Shown: positions 43,965 through 52,704 of the stretch, piece by piece
Numbering within the stretch: position 1 is the stretch's first letter
How the letters are laid out: every line of letters starts with the position of its first letter
Assembly: GCF_030247195.1 (NCBI RefSeq)
Contig: NC_080670.1
Location: 28,351,497 to 28,415,496 of the forward strand
From: Topomyia yanbarensis
Lineage: Eukaryota; Arthropoda; Insecta; Diptera; Culicidae
Direction of reading: 5' to 3'
Length of the DNA stretch: 64,000 bases
Notes under the pieces: model-generated
Databases searched by the model: none
Told to the model about the DNA's origin: nothing
Seen by the model: the letters and a program-made list of their open reading frames with translations, nothing else
Translations under genes and position numbers: made by a program

Positions 43965-46936
43965 GAGTCACACAGCTAAATCTTAACCATTGTGCAGCAG
44001 CCCAACAGCTGCTGTGGCAGTCGGTCTCGGAGTCGAGGACAGATGTCGCCCTCTTATCAGACCCGTACAGCATCCCTGCCGGCAACGGCAATTGGGTGTC
44101 GGACGGGTCTGGAATGGTGGCAATCTGTACAACGGGAAGGTTCCCGGTTCAAGAGGTAATACACCCCTCCGCCGAGGGTGTGGCGATTGCCAAGATCAAT
44201 GGTGTGTTCTATTGCAGCTGCTACGCCCCACCAAGGTGGCCAATAGAACAGTTCTACCAGATGATCGACAGGCTCTCGTCGGACCTCGTGGGCCGGAAAC
44301 CGGTAGTAATAGCGGGAGACTTCAACGCTTGGGCAGTGGAGTGGGGCAGCCGCTGTACAAATAGCAGGGGTCAAGCGCTAATGGAAGCGTTTGCGAAACT
44401 CGATACTGTGCTAGCTAATGATGGCTCCGCTAGTACATTCCGTAGAAACGGAGTGGAGGCGTGGATTGATTTGACCTTTGCCAGCCCGAGTCTGGCTCCA
44501 GGCATGGAATGGAGGGTAGACGAAGGCTACACCCATAGTGATCATTTAGCAATCCGCTTTAAGATCAACTATGGTGTGCAGCATCCGAGGGCGGGAGATC
44601 CCTGTCAGGTAAGCGGGTGGAAGTCCAATCACTTCGACAGCGAAGCTTTCACCGCGGCCCTGGGACTGGAGGCCAACACCGACAGTCTAAGCGGGGATGC
44701 GCTGGTAGCTGTTCTATCACGCGCGTGCGACGCCACTATGCCGAGAAAAACACTGCCAAGAAACGGCAGATGCCCGGTATACTGGTGGAGTGCCGAGATT
44801 GCAGCTCTACGGTCAGCCTGCCTCAGAGCTAGACGTAGGATGCAAAGAGCTCGCACCGAGGATGCAAGAGAGAACCGCCGTGAAGTGTTTCGAGCTGCGA
44901 AATTAGCCCTTAACAAGGCTATTAAAAGCAGCAAGAGAGCGTGTTTCGACAACCTGTGTGAGAGTACCAACGCGAATCCGTGGGGCGACGCCTACCGGAT
45001 TGTGATGGCCAAGACCAAAGGGGGCTCCTCACCCCCTGAACGGTCTCCGGACCGGTTGGCAACGATTATCGAAGTACTCTTCCCGTCTCGAGCCACAAGC
45101 CCCTGGCCACCTGCACTACGAGACAGTGCGGGCACGGTCGAAATGGTGGCTCCAGTGACGAACGGAGAACTACTCGCAGTGGCTAAATCCCTAGCAATGA
45201 ACAAAGCTCCAGGGCCGGATGGAGTCCCGAACAACGCTCTCAAGGCAGCGATCATAGCGAACCCGAACATGTTCAGGCTAGCTATGCAGAGATGCCTTGA
45301 CGAGTGCCGTTTCCCCGATAGATGGAAAAGGCAGAAACTGGTGCTGTTGCCGAAGCCCGGGAAGCCGCCAGGCGACCCATCGGCGTACAGACCAATCTGT
45401 CTGATAGACACGACTGGCAAACTGCTTGAGAGGATCATCCTCAACAGGCTCACCCCGTACGCGGAAGGTACGGACGGTCTGTCAAGCAACCAGTTTGGCT
45501 TTCGGAAGGGTAAGTCCACAGTGGACGCTCTCAACTCAGTGATAAATACTGCCGAGATAGCGATCCAACGAAAAAGGCGAGGTATTCGATACTGTGCGTT
45601 AGTGACACTTGACGTGAAGAATGCATTCAACAGCGCAAGCTGGGATGCCATCGCGCTCTCGTTACACCGGCTTAGCCTACCGGTGGGTCTGTACCGGATC
45701 CTGGAAAGTTACTTCCAAAACCGCGTACTGCTATACGAGACCGATGCCGGTCAGAAAAGGGTTCCGATTACCGCCGGAGTCCCGCAGGGCTCGATCCTAG
45801 GCCCGGTGCTATGGAACCTCATGTATGACGGGGTTCTGAGACTGAAGTTCCCTCCTGGGGTCAAGATCGTCGGCTTTGCCGACGACGTAACCTTGGAGGT
45901 CTACGGGGAGTCAATTCCTGAGGTAGAACTAACCGCAGAACACGCGATTAGCACGGTGGAGGAATGGATGAGCGCGAGAGGCCTGGAGCTCGCTCATCAT
46001 AAGACGGAGGTAGTTATCGTCAACAACCGCAAGTCGGCACAACATGCAGTTATCCATGTGGGAGAAGTCGCGATCACTTCACAGCGAAGTCTGAAGTCTC
46101 TCGGAGTCATTATAGACGACAAGCTGACCTTCGGCAGCCATGTCGACTATACGTGCAAGAGAGCGTCGACTGCTGTTGCGGCACTATCGAGAATGATGTC
46201 CAACAGCTCAAAGGTGTGCGCCAGTAGACGTAGGTTACTGGCAGGCGTTGCCGTATCTATCCTCAGGTACGGCGGCCCGTCATGGTCAAGAGCACTGAGG
46301 GTAACCAGTTACCTACAGAAACTGGAGAGCACCTACCGCGTGATGTGCCTCAGAGTGATATCTGCCTACCGCACGGTATCACACGATGCATCCTGCGTGA
46401 TAGCGAGCATGATGCCAGTCGGGCTGGTCATTCGGGAAGATGAGGAGTGCTTTGAGCTACGTGGAAATAGGGGAGCCCGCGAGCGCACCAGGGTGACCTC
46501 GGTCGCCAGATGGCAGCGTGAGTGGGACAACTCCTCGAAAGGTAGGTGGACCCACCGGCTGATACCTAGCATATCGAGCTGGGTGGGAAGACCCCATGGG
46601 GAAGTTCACTTCCACCTGACACAATTCCTGTCAGGCCATGGCTGTTTCCGTCAGTACCTCCACAGGTTCGGGCACGCGGAGGTCCCAGTCTGCCCGGGCT
46701 GCCCAGGTGTAGATGAAACTGCCGAACACATACTGTTCGTATGTCATCGGTTCGACGTCGAAAGAAGAGCAATGCTTGACGTCTGTGGCTGGGACACAAC
46801 CCCGGATACCCTTATCCAGCGGATGTGTCAAACGGTGGAGAAGTGGAACGCAGTCTCGGCTGCTACCATCCAGATTGCCAGTAGGCTACAGGTAATCTGG
46901 CGAACCGAGCAACAGACGGCGGGCACGGCTAACTAG
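43961..46936 (+). CDS. R1-clade ORF2: endonuclease and reverse transcriptase
   Basis: About 991 residues with no interruption. Residues 1-220 form the endonuclease (QLNLNHC, VVIAGDFNAWAVEWGS, YTHSDHLAI). The reverse transcriptase follows: LVLLPKPGKPPGDPSAYRPI, FGFRKGKSTVDAL, TLDVKNAFNSASW, GVPQGSILGP and the catalytic FADD near residue 640. A C-terminal CCHC segment (CPGCPGVDETAEHILFVCH) lies near residues 910-930. The first codon is GTG overlapping the ORF1 stop as GTGA, so expression probably depends on termination-reinitiation, a mechanism known from R1-related elements. Fully open, so potentially competent apart from the ORF1 defect. Confidence 0.88.
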   Translation: MRVTQLNLNHCAAAQQLLWQSVSESRTDVALLSDPYSIPAGNGNWVSDGSGMVAICTTGRFPVQEVIHPSAEGVAIAKINGVFYCSCYAPPRWPIEQFYQMIDRLSSDLVGRKPVVIAGDFNAWAVEWGSRCTNSRGQALMEAFAKLDTVLANDGSASTFRRNGVEAWIDLTFASPSLAPGMEWRVDEGYTHSDHLAIRFKINYGVQHPRAGDPCQVSGWKSNHFDSEAFTAALGLEANTDSLSGDALVAVLSRACDATMPRKTLPRNGRCPVYWWSAEIAALRSACLRARRRMQRARTEDARENRREVFRAAKLALNKAIKSSKRACFDNLCESTNANPWGDAYRIVMAKTKGGSSPPERSPDRLATIIEVLFPSRATSPWPPALRDSAGTVEMVAPVTNGELLAVAKSLAMNKAPGPDGVPNNALKAAIIANPNMFRLAMQRCLDECRFPDRWKRQKLVLLPKPGKPPGDPSAYRPICLIDTTGKLLERIILNRLTPYAEGTDGLSSNQFGFRKGKSTVDALNSVINTAEIAIQRKRRGIRYCALVTLDVKNAFNSASWDAIALSLHRLSLPVGLYRILESYFQNRVLLYETDAGQKRVPITAGVPQGSILGPVLWNLMYDGVLRLKFPPGVKIVGFADDVTLEVYGESIPEVELTAEHAISTVEEWMSARGLELAHHKTEVVIVNNRKSAQHAVIHVGEVAITSQRSLKSLGVIIDDKLTFGSHVDYTCKRASTAVAALSRMMSNSSKVCASRRRLLAGVAVSILRYGGPSWSRALRVTSYLQKLESTYRVMCLRVISAYRTVSHDASCVIASMMPVGLVIREDEECFELRGNRGARERTRVTSVARWQREWDNSSKGRWTHRLIPSISSWVGRPHGEVHFHLTQFLSGHGCFRQYLHRFGHAEVPVCPGCPGVDETAEHILFVCHRFDVERRAMLDVCGWDTTPDTLIQRMCQTVEKWNAVSAATIQIASRLQVIWRTEQQTAGTAN

Positions 46937-47179
46937 TGATTGGTTAGCTGGAGCGAAAAAGGCCAAGCGCAAAATAAGAGAGTGAATGGTCTGTTCATGC
47001 CGAGGTAGGTTGGCGCAGCGAATGGCAACCGCGTAAGGGGTAAACCCAGCCACCCCGAAGCAAGACAGAAGAGTGAGTGTATAGGCGTATAAGTGGACTG
47101 CCTCATGCCAAGACGGGAGGGTCGTAGCGTAGTATGTTGGAACTAAGCTATCGATGCCTCATGGCGTGGCAGAGGAGTG

Positions 47180-47600
47180 AAAGGGTGAGCATCCAAGTCA
47201 GTCTCACACTGCATGTTAAGGGTGAGCATAAAAGTCAGCCTCACAGGTTGGTAGCAAGCAAGGAATGAAAAAGGTGAGCACAAAAGTCAGCCTCGCATGG
47301 TATGTCAGAAGTGGGGCCTAAGAAAAATGTCCCACATGGGATGCCAGAGGGAGTGACAAAGGTACAATAGAGTGGCACGATTGAGAGTGAATCAGGTGAT
47401 AGGGTGAGCACCCAAGTCAGCCTCACATGTATGGGTAGGGCGAGCACAAAAGTAAGCCTAGCAAGGAATGAGTAAGGTGAGCACACAAGTCAGCCTCGCA
47501 TGGAACGTAAAAGGTGAGCACAAAAGTCAGCCTCATGTGGGAGTGTTTGAGAGCGAATCAAAGTGTGATTGAGAGAGCACCCAAGTAAGCCTCATACAGG
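47180..47600 (+). repeat. Minisatellite in the R1-clade 3' UTR
   Basis: Roughly ten irregular copies of a unit containing GGTGAGCACAAAAGTCAGCC and TCACATGG, spaced 30-90 bases apart, lie between the ORF2 stop and the A-tail. The spacing and variation rule out a CRISPR array. Confidence 0.85.
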
Positions 47601-48118
47601 ATGTATGATCGCGCGAGTGAGAGTGAATGAGTACACTTAGTACAGCCATCCCCCCAGAAGTAATACCGAGAGGTAGTTCCTGGGAGGAATGATGGCGGAG
47701 CCCAATGGAGTTTAGTCGGTATTAATGGCTGGTCACCATTCGAGTCCGACATGCCCCCAGTGCACCCCGTGTGGTAGATTGGACCCTACCGTTAGCACGT
47801 GTACTGGGCTAGGACATAAAGGTCTTCTCCATTGTAAAAAAAAAAAAAAAAAAAAAAAAAGATAGTTTCTTCAGAAAAGTTGCTTCAATTTGATTGATTT
47901 ATAACTTTGTAGAACACTATGTAGCTGAATTTTAGATATTTAAGAAGTTGATACATTGAACACCCTAACCTCAAGGACCACCCTAATTCAACTAATATAA
48001 AAAAATCGACAAGAAAGTTCTAAGAAAGTTTGCCGAAGATACTATATATCTAAAACCAACGGTTTAGGCGCAAACAGTTTTGTCTTCCTAAATACAGCTT
48101 TGGGACCATAGTGCATTT

Positions 48119-48600
48119 GTTGCGGCAAGTGCTGCCTTCTGGTGGCCTACCGATGACTCAAATTCTTATTTGAGTGGTTGGTCAAATAAACCCTATCATT
48201 TTGAAAATTTACGAATTGCTCAATTTGAAAAAAAAAATCGTCAGAAGACACGATGTTCGGAATTCGACCGCTTTCGGCAAAGCGAAGTATCTCCGAACTT
48301 GAACTCCATCACAGATCACTTTTCGGCTTTCGCTTTAGGCCAAATACACTTGTAAACAATACTCCGAACTGTCATTCATCTAATTTATGGACAGTTGATG
48401 CCAGTACGACAGCTGCGCCAACGGTCTTAAAGTTGGTTATGCTTCGAGTGCCGGACGATGTACACAATCGAGGTTCACGTATCTTTCAGCGAGTAGATCC
48501 TTTGATCATATCACAAAGGCTATGTCGTACGATGGAAACGCACTTTACCTTAGGTTTGGAAAGTGTAAAAGTGTCCTCCCTCGTCCAACCATTGAATGAT
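48119..48600 (-). pseudogene. Mariner-like transposase relic, N-terminal part
   Basis: The minus strand immediately beyond the CATTT duplication reads RRQHLPQQM, which joins directly to the relic at 39640-40174 when the Transib-like element is removed. Further upstream, damaged frames give FHRTT, SKDLLAERY and similar helix-turn-helix-like fragments. Many stops. The outer end is a guess. Confidence 0.45.
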
Positions 48601-48810
48601 AAATAGTTCAACTCGTTCCATTTCTTCTTTCATCACCGTTGGTCATAATACTATGTACGCTCAGGCAACGCTGTGTGATGATGAAAATGAGATTGCGTGT
48701 TGTCAGTTTTGTCAGTCAGTCAATCAGTGCTTGATTTTTGTGATCATTTGTTATTGATTGGAAGATTTTAACTTATTGCCAAAAATGATAGTGTGGTGTG
48801 GGTGTGTCTA

Positions 48811-50067
48811 AAGGGCGAACACGAAATTATTGCGACACATTCAACAGGGCATAACTTTTTTTACCATTGGGTAAAAATCAACCAAATTTTGCACACTTTC
48901 TCATTGATGTGTATTGTTTACATGCTGTCAAACTCGAAGTCGTGTTTTTCGATTCAACGAAAATGGAGGCGAACCAACGTGAGTCGAGAGAACAAATTCT
49001 TTCCAAACACCTGGAATTTTGGAATGACCTGTCGTACTGGCAGATGGGAAAAATGTTGAACATTCACCATTCAACCGTCTCCGGAGTGTTGAAGCGGTTC
49101 CAGGAGCGGTTGACGTTGGACCACGGCACAGGAGCTGGAAGAAAATCGGAACTGGAGAACAAAAAGACGGAGGGAAAGGTGAAGCGGATGATTAAAGCAA
49201 ATCCCAACGTCTCAAGCCGTGATTTGGCTAAAAAGATCGGCATGTCGCAGAGCTACGTCCAGAATGCAAAGAAGAGAGCTGGACTACATACATACAAGGT
49301 ACAGAACTTCCCAAACCGCGATGAGCGGCAACAATCGACGGCCAAAACAAGATGCTGACAAAATATGGCTGCTGTGTGATGGACGACGAAACGTATATAA
49401 AAACCGATTTTAAGCAAATTCCGAAGTTGGAGTTTTTCACCGGCAAGAGTAAGTTCTATTTGGACGACAAAATGTCGAAGTTCGCCTCCAAATATCTCAT
49501 TTGGCAGGCCATCTGCTCTTGCGGACTGAGCCTTTCGTGACAAAGGGCATAGTAAAAGGCGAGATCTACAAATCTGAGTGCCTCGAGAAGCGCCTTTTGC
49601 CGTTCTTGCAGCAGCACGACGAAGCTCCGCTATTTTGGCCAGATTTGGCATCATGCCACTATTCTAAAAGTGTCCTGGAGTGGTATGAGGCCAATTCTGT
49701 CCATTTTGTTCCAAAGGACATGAATCCGCCAAACTGTCCGGAGCTGCGCCCGGTGGAGCAGTACTGGGCAATGATGAAGCGGGAACTTCGGAAGAGCAAG
49801 AAGACAGTCAAAGACGAAAAGGACATGTTAAGAAAATGGAAAAAAAACTGAGAAACTGGTACCGGATGACACTGTAAAGACTTTGATGGATGGCATCAAG
49901 CGAAAATGCGTTCAATTTTACACTCAAGGCTCCATCGATTAACTTTTCTTTTGATTTTTGAAGTAAATATATGTTTAAAACTACCCTAAAATTTTGGTTT
50001 GATTTTAAACATTATAAGAAAATTGACATGACATTTTCGGTGTCGCAATAATTTCGTGTTCGCCCTT
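48811..50067 (+). mobile_element. DD37E transposon (ITm superfamily)
   Basis: Perfect 28-bp inverted ends, starting AAGGGCGAACACGAAATT and ending ATTGCGACAC, lie at 48811-48838 and 50040-50067. TA flanks both sides (48809-48810 and 50068-50069). The single transposase ORF has D and E separated by 37 residues, which places the element in the ITmD37E family known from mosquitoes. Identical ends imply recent insertion, while the ORF is already broken. Confidence 0.9.
48963..49940 (+). pseudogene. ITmD37E transposase, frameshifted
   Basis: The likely ATG is at 48963 (MEANQRESREQI). The N-terminal paired helix-turn-helix region (HHSTVSGVLKRF; SSRDLAKKIGMSQSYV) binds the inverted ends. The catalytic triad is visible in pieces: MDDETY, FWPDLASCHYS and RPVEQYW, with 37 residues between the second D and the E. 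Breaks occur near 49347 (a short stretch before MLTKYGCCV is missing), near 49525 (single-base shift) and in the A-run near 49845. The last frame ends KRKCVQFYTQGSID at about 49940. It cannot make an active transposase as it stands. Confidence 0.85.
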
Positions 50068-50780
50068 TAATGGTCATAAAATTAACAACTTTTTCATTCA
50101 TGTTATTTTTTTCTGGTTTGACTATAAATTCCTTCTTTTAAGATATTTTGGCAATGTCCAACGGAAAACAAATCTAGATATTAACCTCCCAGCTGTTTTT
50201 TGTAGGACAACACGCGCAAGAAGTGTAATCCTCTTAGATCTTCAGCCTCATTTCAGGAGACTTTCACGCGAGAATTGGAAGGGTAATGAGTTAAACCCTA
50301 GCAGTTATTTGAAAAAAAAAGAAAAGAATCAGTTTACAAGGATGGATCGTTAGTGAACATTATATTCAATTTTTGAGAATATTCTTTCTAAGATTACTGA
50401 AGTTCAGCTTTAATTCATGGCTCATTCGCATTCAATTATCCTACTGCAAGTCGATTTTCTGCCAATCAAAAAGCATTATTCGTTATTCGAAAAATAAAAG
50501 TAATAAAAGCAACATGATTTGTTTTCATCGATCCCAGTAATTTAAAAAAAATCTGCCAAATTCCCAAGCAATCAATTTTCCGTGCAACCGACAACAGATC
50601 TAGTTATCTGATTTTCTGACGTAGCGTTTCGTGTGTTCACCAGCTGAACAAACCTCATTGTTTATTCAGTGACGATCATACAACCTTTTTGTTTTGTTAC
50701 TGGACTCAAGGAACACCTTTCGGTATCTGTACAAACAAAAGGAACACGCCTAAAATCTCGACCTGTTCGTTCTCTTCCAG
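50068..50780. other. End of gene B intron, nothing identified
   Basis: AT-rich intronic sequence leading to the acceptor at 50780. An open frame continues upstream from the exon to 50669, but it has no signal peptide and the acceptor with its pyrimidine tract (CGTTCTCTTCCAG) explains it better. Confidence 0.5.
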
Positions 50781-51971
50781 CCTGCCGAACCCCAAACCGT
50801 CGCGACGGACGCTGCATCCCCCGTGACGAATGTCGCAGCTTTACGCAGTACTTTTCCCCGGACCGAATTCTCACCGCGGACGAGCTGACCTTTCTTCGAC
50901 TATCGCGTTGCAACGAAGTCCCGCTGAAGATCTGCTGCCCGGATCGGGTGGCGTCGTCGTCGTCGTCGGTGGGACCCGTTGCTTCAACAACACTTGCAAC
51001 GCCTGCTATTTCGTACGATTTCACTGGACTACTGCCGGATCCGAAACGGTACGAGTGCGGGTTGGATTTCCTAGCGGATCGGATCTATGGGGGTGAGAAC
51101 ACCGCGCTGGAGGAATTTCCCTGGTACGCTCTGCTCGAGTACAGTACCAAGAAGGGCGAGCGGGTGTTCGAGTGCGGGGGCTCGTTGATCAACAAGCGGT
51201 ACGTGCTGACGGCGGCACACTGTCTGGATAATGTGAAGCTGGATGAGGGCGAGATGTTGTGAGTGGGTGGTTTCGTTTGGCGCTACGCGCTTCGATTTGA
51301 AATGTTTTTTTTCTGCTTTTCAGCATGAACGTTCGGCTCGGGGAGCATAACACGGCTACGGACGTGGACTGCGAGGAGGATAATGGTGATGTGATCTGTT
51401 CGGATCCTCCGCAAAATATTGGTTTCGAAGAGATTATTCTACATCCGCGATATTCCAAGTCGGATCCGAACCAGCATCACGACATTGCACTGATCCGTTT
51501 GAACAGAGACGCTGTGTTGAGTAAGTACGTGACGCCGATCTGTCTGCCAGAAGCAGGATTTGCTGCGACCCTAGCGGGTCAAAATGTTACCATTGCCGGG
51601 TTCGGACACACGGGTCGTCAACGTAGGTATTAATTCGAACGCTAGAATCGGAGTTTTAAACCGAACTTACGATCGTAGGTCATAGCGGTGTGAAGCAGAA
51701 AGCAGATGTCCCGATCGTGGATCAAAGCCAGTGTCAGGCCAAATGGGGCAAACGGGTTACCGTTAGTGCGGGTCAGTTGTGTGCTGGAGGAAACTTCAAC
51801 ATCGATGCTTGTCACGGAGATTCCGGTGGACCGTTGATGACTCAGCGGCTGTACTGGACTATCGAAGGGATCGTTTCGTTCGGCAATCGATGCGGTCTCG
51901 AAGGTTGGGCTGGAATGTATACCCGCGTGGCGAGCTATGTTGGTTGGATCAGAAGCGTGATAAGGTTTTGA
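50781..51971 (+). CDS. CLIP-domain serine protease gene B, exons 2-4
   Basis: Exons are 50781-51258, 51324-51622 and 51679-51971, with GT-AG introns of 65 and 56 bp. With exon 1 the protein is 380 residues. A CLIP domain has six cysteines at 26, 36, 42, 68, 76 and 77. After a Ser/Thr linker and Cys117, cleavage at Arg125 before IYGGEN would activate the zymogen. The catalytic triad is in LTAAHC, HHDIALI and CHGDSGGPL, and Asp before ACHGDS gives trypsin-like specificity. CLIPB-type proteases of this build act in haemolymph cascades leading to melanisation or Toll activation. It is flanked by paralogues A and C on the same strand. Close family membership is sure; the exact substrate is not. 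Confidence 0.92.
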
Positions 51972-51975
51972 GTTT

Positions 51976-52006
51976 GGGAAGTTCCCCAGGGCGGTTGGGA
52001 AATTCC
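51976..52006 (+). promoter_or_regulatory. Pair of kB-like motifs between genes B and C
   Basis: GGGAAGTTCC (51976-51985) and GGGAAATTCC (51997-52006) both fit the GGGRNNYYCC consensus bound by Rel/NF-kB factors. They lie just after the gene B stop codon and about 700 bases before the gene C ATG. Insect immune protease genes are commonly Rel-controlled, so a role for gene C is plausible but unproven. Confidence 0.4.
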
Positions 52007-52046
52007 GGTTGCAAAGCAACGACTTAGTGTATGATCGATGATTGTA

Positions 52047-52052
52047 AATAAA
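52047..52052 (+). terminator. Poly-A signal of gene B
   Basis: AATAAA 76 bases after the gene B stop codon. Confidence 0.7.
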
Positions 52053-52454
52053 AGGAAACGAAACAAAGTTTTATGCTCGTTAATTCCAGTGTGTGTCCAA
52101 AGACTATCTCAATATGTTTGTGTTTGTCCGGAGCAAATAGGCGTTCGGCTGTTGGCTACTTCCTTCGTTCCGCGTCTATCTCGTGGGTAGGTGATAAATA
52201 CTGTTTGCGGTTTTTATTAGTGACAGTGCTGCCAGCTATCAACGACAGGATAGAAAATGGAATAATTTGATGGGATAAAAAGGGAATCGGATACAAACGA
52301 TCTGATCTAAACCACAAAAATAATTATCAAAAGTAATTCGATCAACAAAACTTCCCCCACTGCCGATCGGCACCCGATCGTTTGTTTTCACACGAACACG
52401 CGCTCCGGCTGTGTGTCGTTAATTTCTTTAACTCTCGTCTGATCATTGTCTGTT

Positions 52455-52489
<35 letters not shown>

Positions 52490-52704
52490 CTTTTGCTTGC
52501 TGCTTGTCGCCATTGGTTAGGGTTTTGATTTACATTCGTACTAGGATCGCGGGTTCGTTCGACAGCAACAGCAGCAGCACCAGCAGCTGATTACATATTC
52601 CCGAACTTATCAGGTTGTTTAATTTAACTTAGTAGCAATCAATCCGTCGCGGTGTTCGTCAAATAAATTTCAACATTTCGGCACTACAGTTCAACCGGGA
52701 CAAG
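52053..52704 (+). promoter_or_regulatory. Upstream region of gene C with (TC)n
   Basis: About 650 bases between the gene B poly-A signal and the gene C ATG. It contains a TC microsatellite (about 52459-52486) and a CAGCAGCAC-type repeat (52563-52588). No TATA box is evident. The start of transcription cannot be fixed. Confidence 0.4.

Larger units (their letters stand above)
42284..47861 (+). mobile_element. R1-clade non-LTR retrotransposon
   Basis: Two overlapping ORFs, a repeat-bearing 3' UTR and a 25-base A-tail (47836-47860) mark a full-length LINE. The duplication ATAGTTTCTTCA (42272-42283 and 47862-47873) defines the insertion, and the mirror arm of the host palindrome confirms the pre-insertion sequence. 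R1-clade placement rests on the ORF2 N-terminus (QLNLNHCAAAQ), the GDFNAWAVEWG endonuclease block, three-knuckle ORF1 and lack of RNase H. It is not in rDNA, so it resembles the dispersed R1-clade families of mosquitoes rather than R1 itself. Element GC is much higher than that of the flanks. Confidence 0.88.
40180..48113. mobile_element. Transib-like foldback element B, carrying an R1 LINE
   Basis: It is flanked by an exact 5-bp duplication, CATTT (40175-40179 and 48114-48118). Both ends read CACTATGGTCCCAAAGCTG. CACTATG fits the Transib terminal consensus CACWATG. After a 23-base spacer both ends read ACAAAACTG, matching the first six bases of the RSS nonamer. The left arm (40180 to about 41340) is mirrored by the right arm, which is split at 42283 by the R1-clade LINE and resumes at 47862. 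Without that insert it is about 2.3 kb, almost wholly palindromic. Confidence 0.68.
26043..50780 (+). other. 24.7 kb intron of gene B, packed with nested transposons
   Basis: It begins GTAGGT and ends TCTTCCAG. It holds a hAT-type element with nested MITEs, GGATC-rich arrays, three Transib-like elements, a mariner relic, an R1-clade LINE and a DD37E transposon, all listed separately. Parts not listed (26043-27741, 32600-33290, 34480-35060) are AT-rich and show nothing that I recognise. Confidence 0.65.

Noticed and set aside
47180..47600. Short repeats with variable gaps resembling CRISPR
   Set aside because: Units and gaps vary in length and lie in the 3' UTR of an R1-clade LINE ahead of its A-tail.
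50669..50780. Upstream Met extending gene B exon 2
   Set aside because: The resulting N-terminus is not a signal peptide, whereas a good acceptor at 50780 joins in phase to the signal-peptide exon at 25970.
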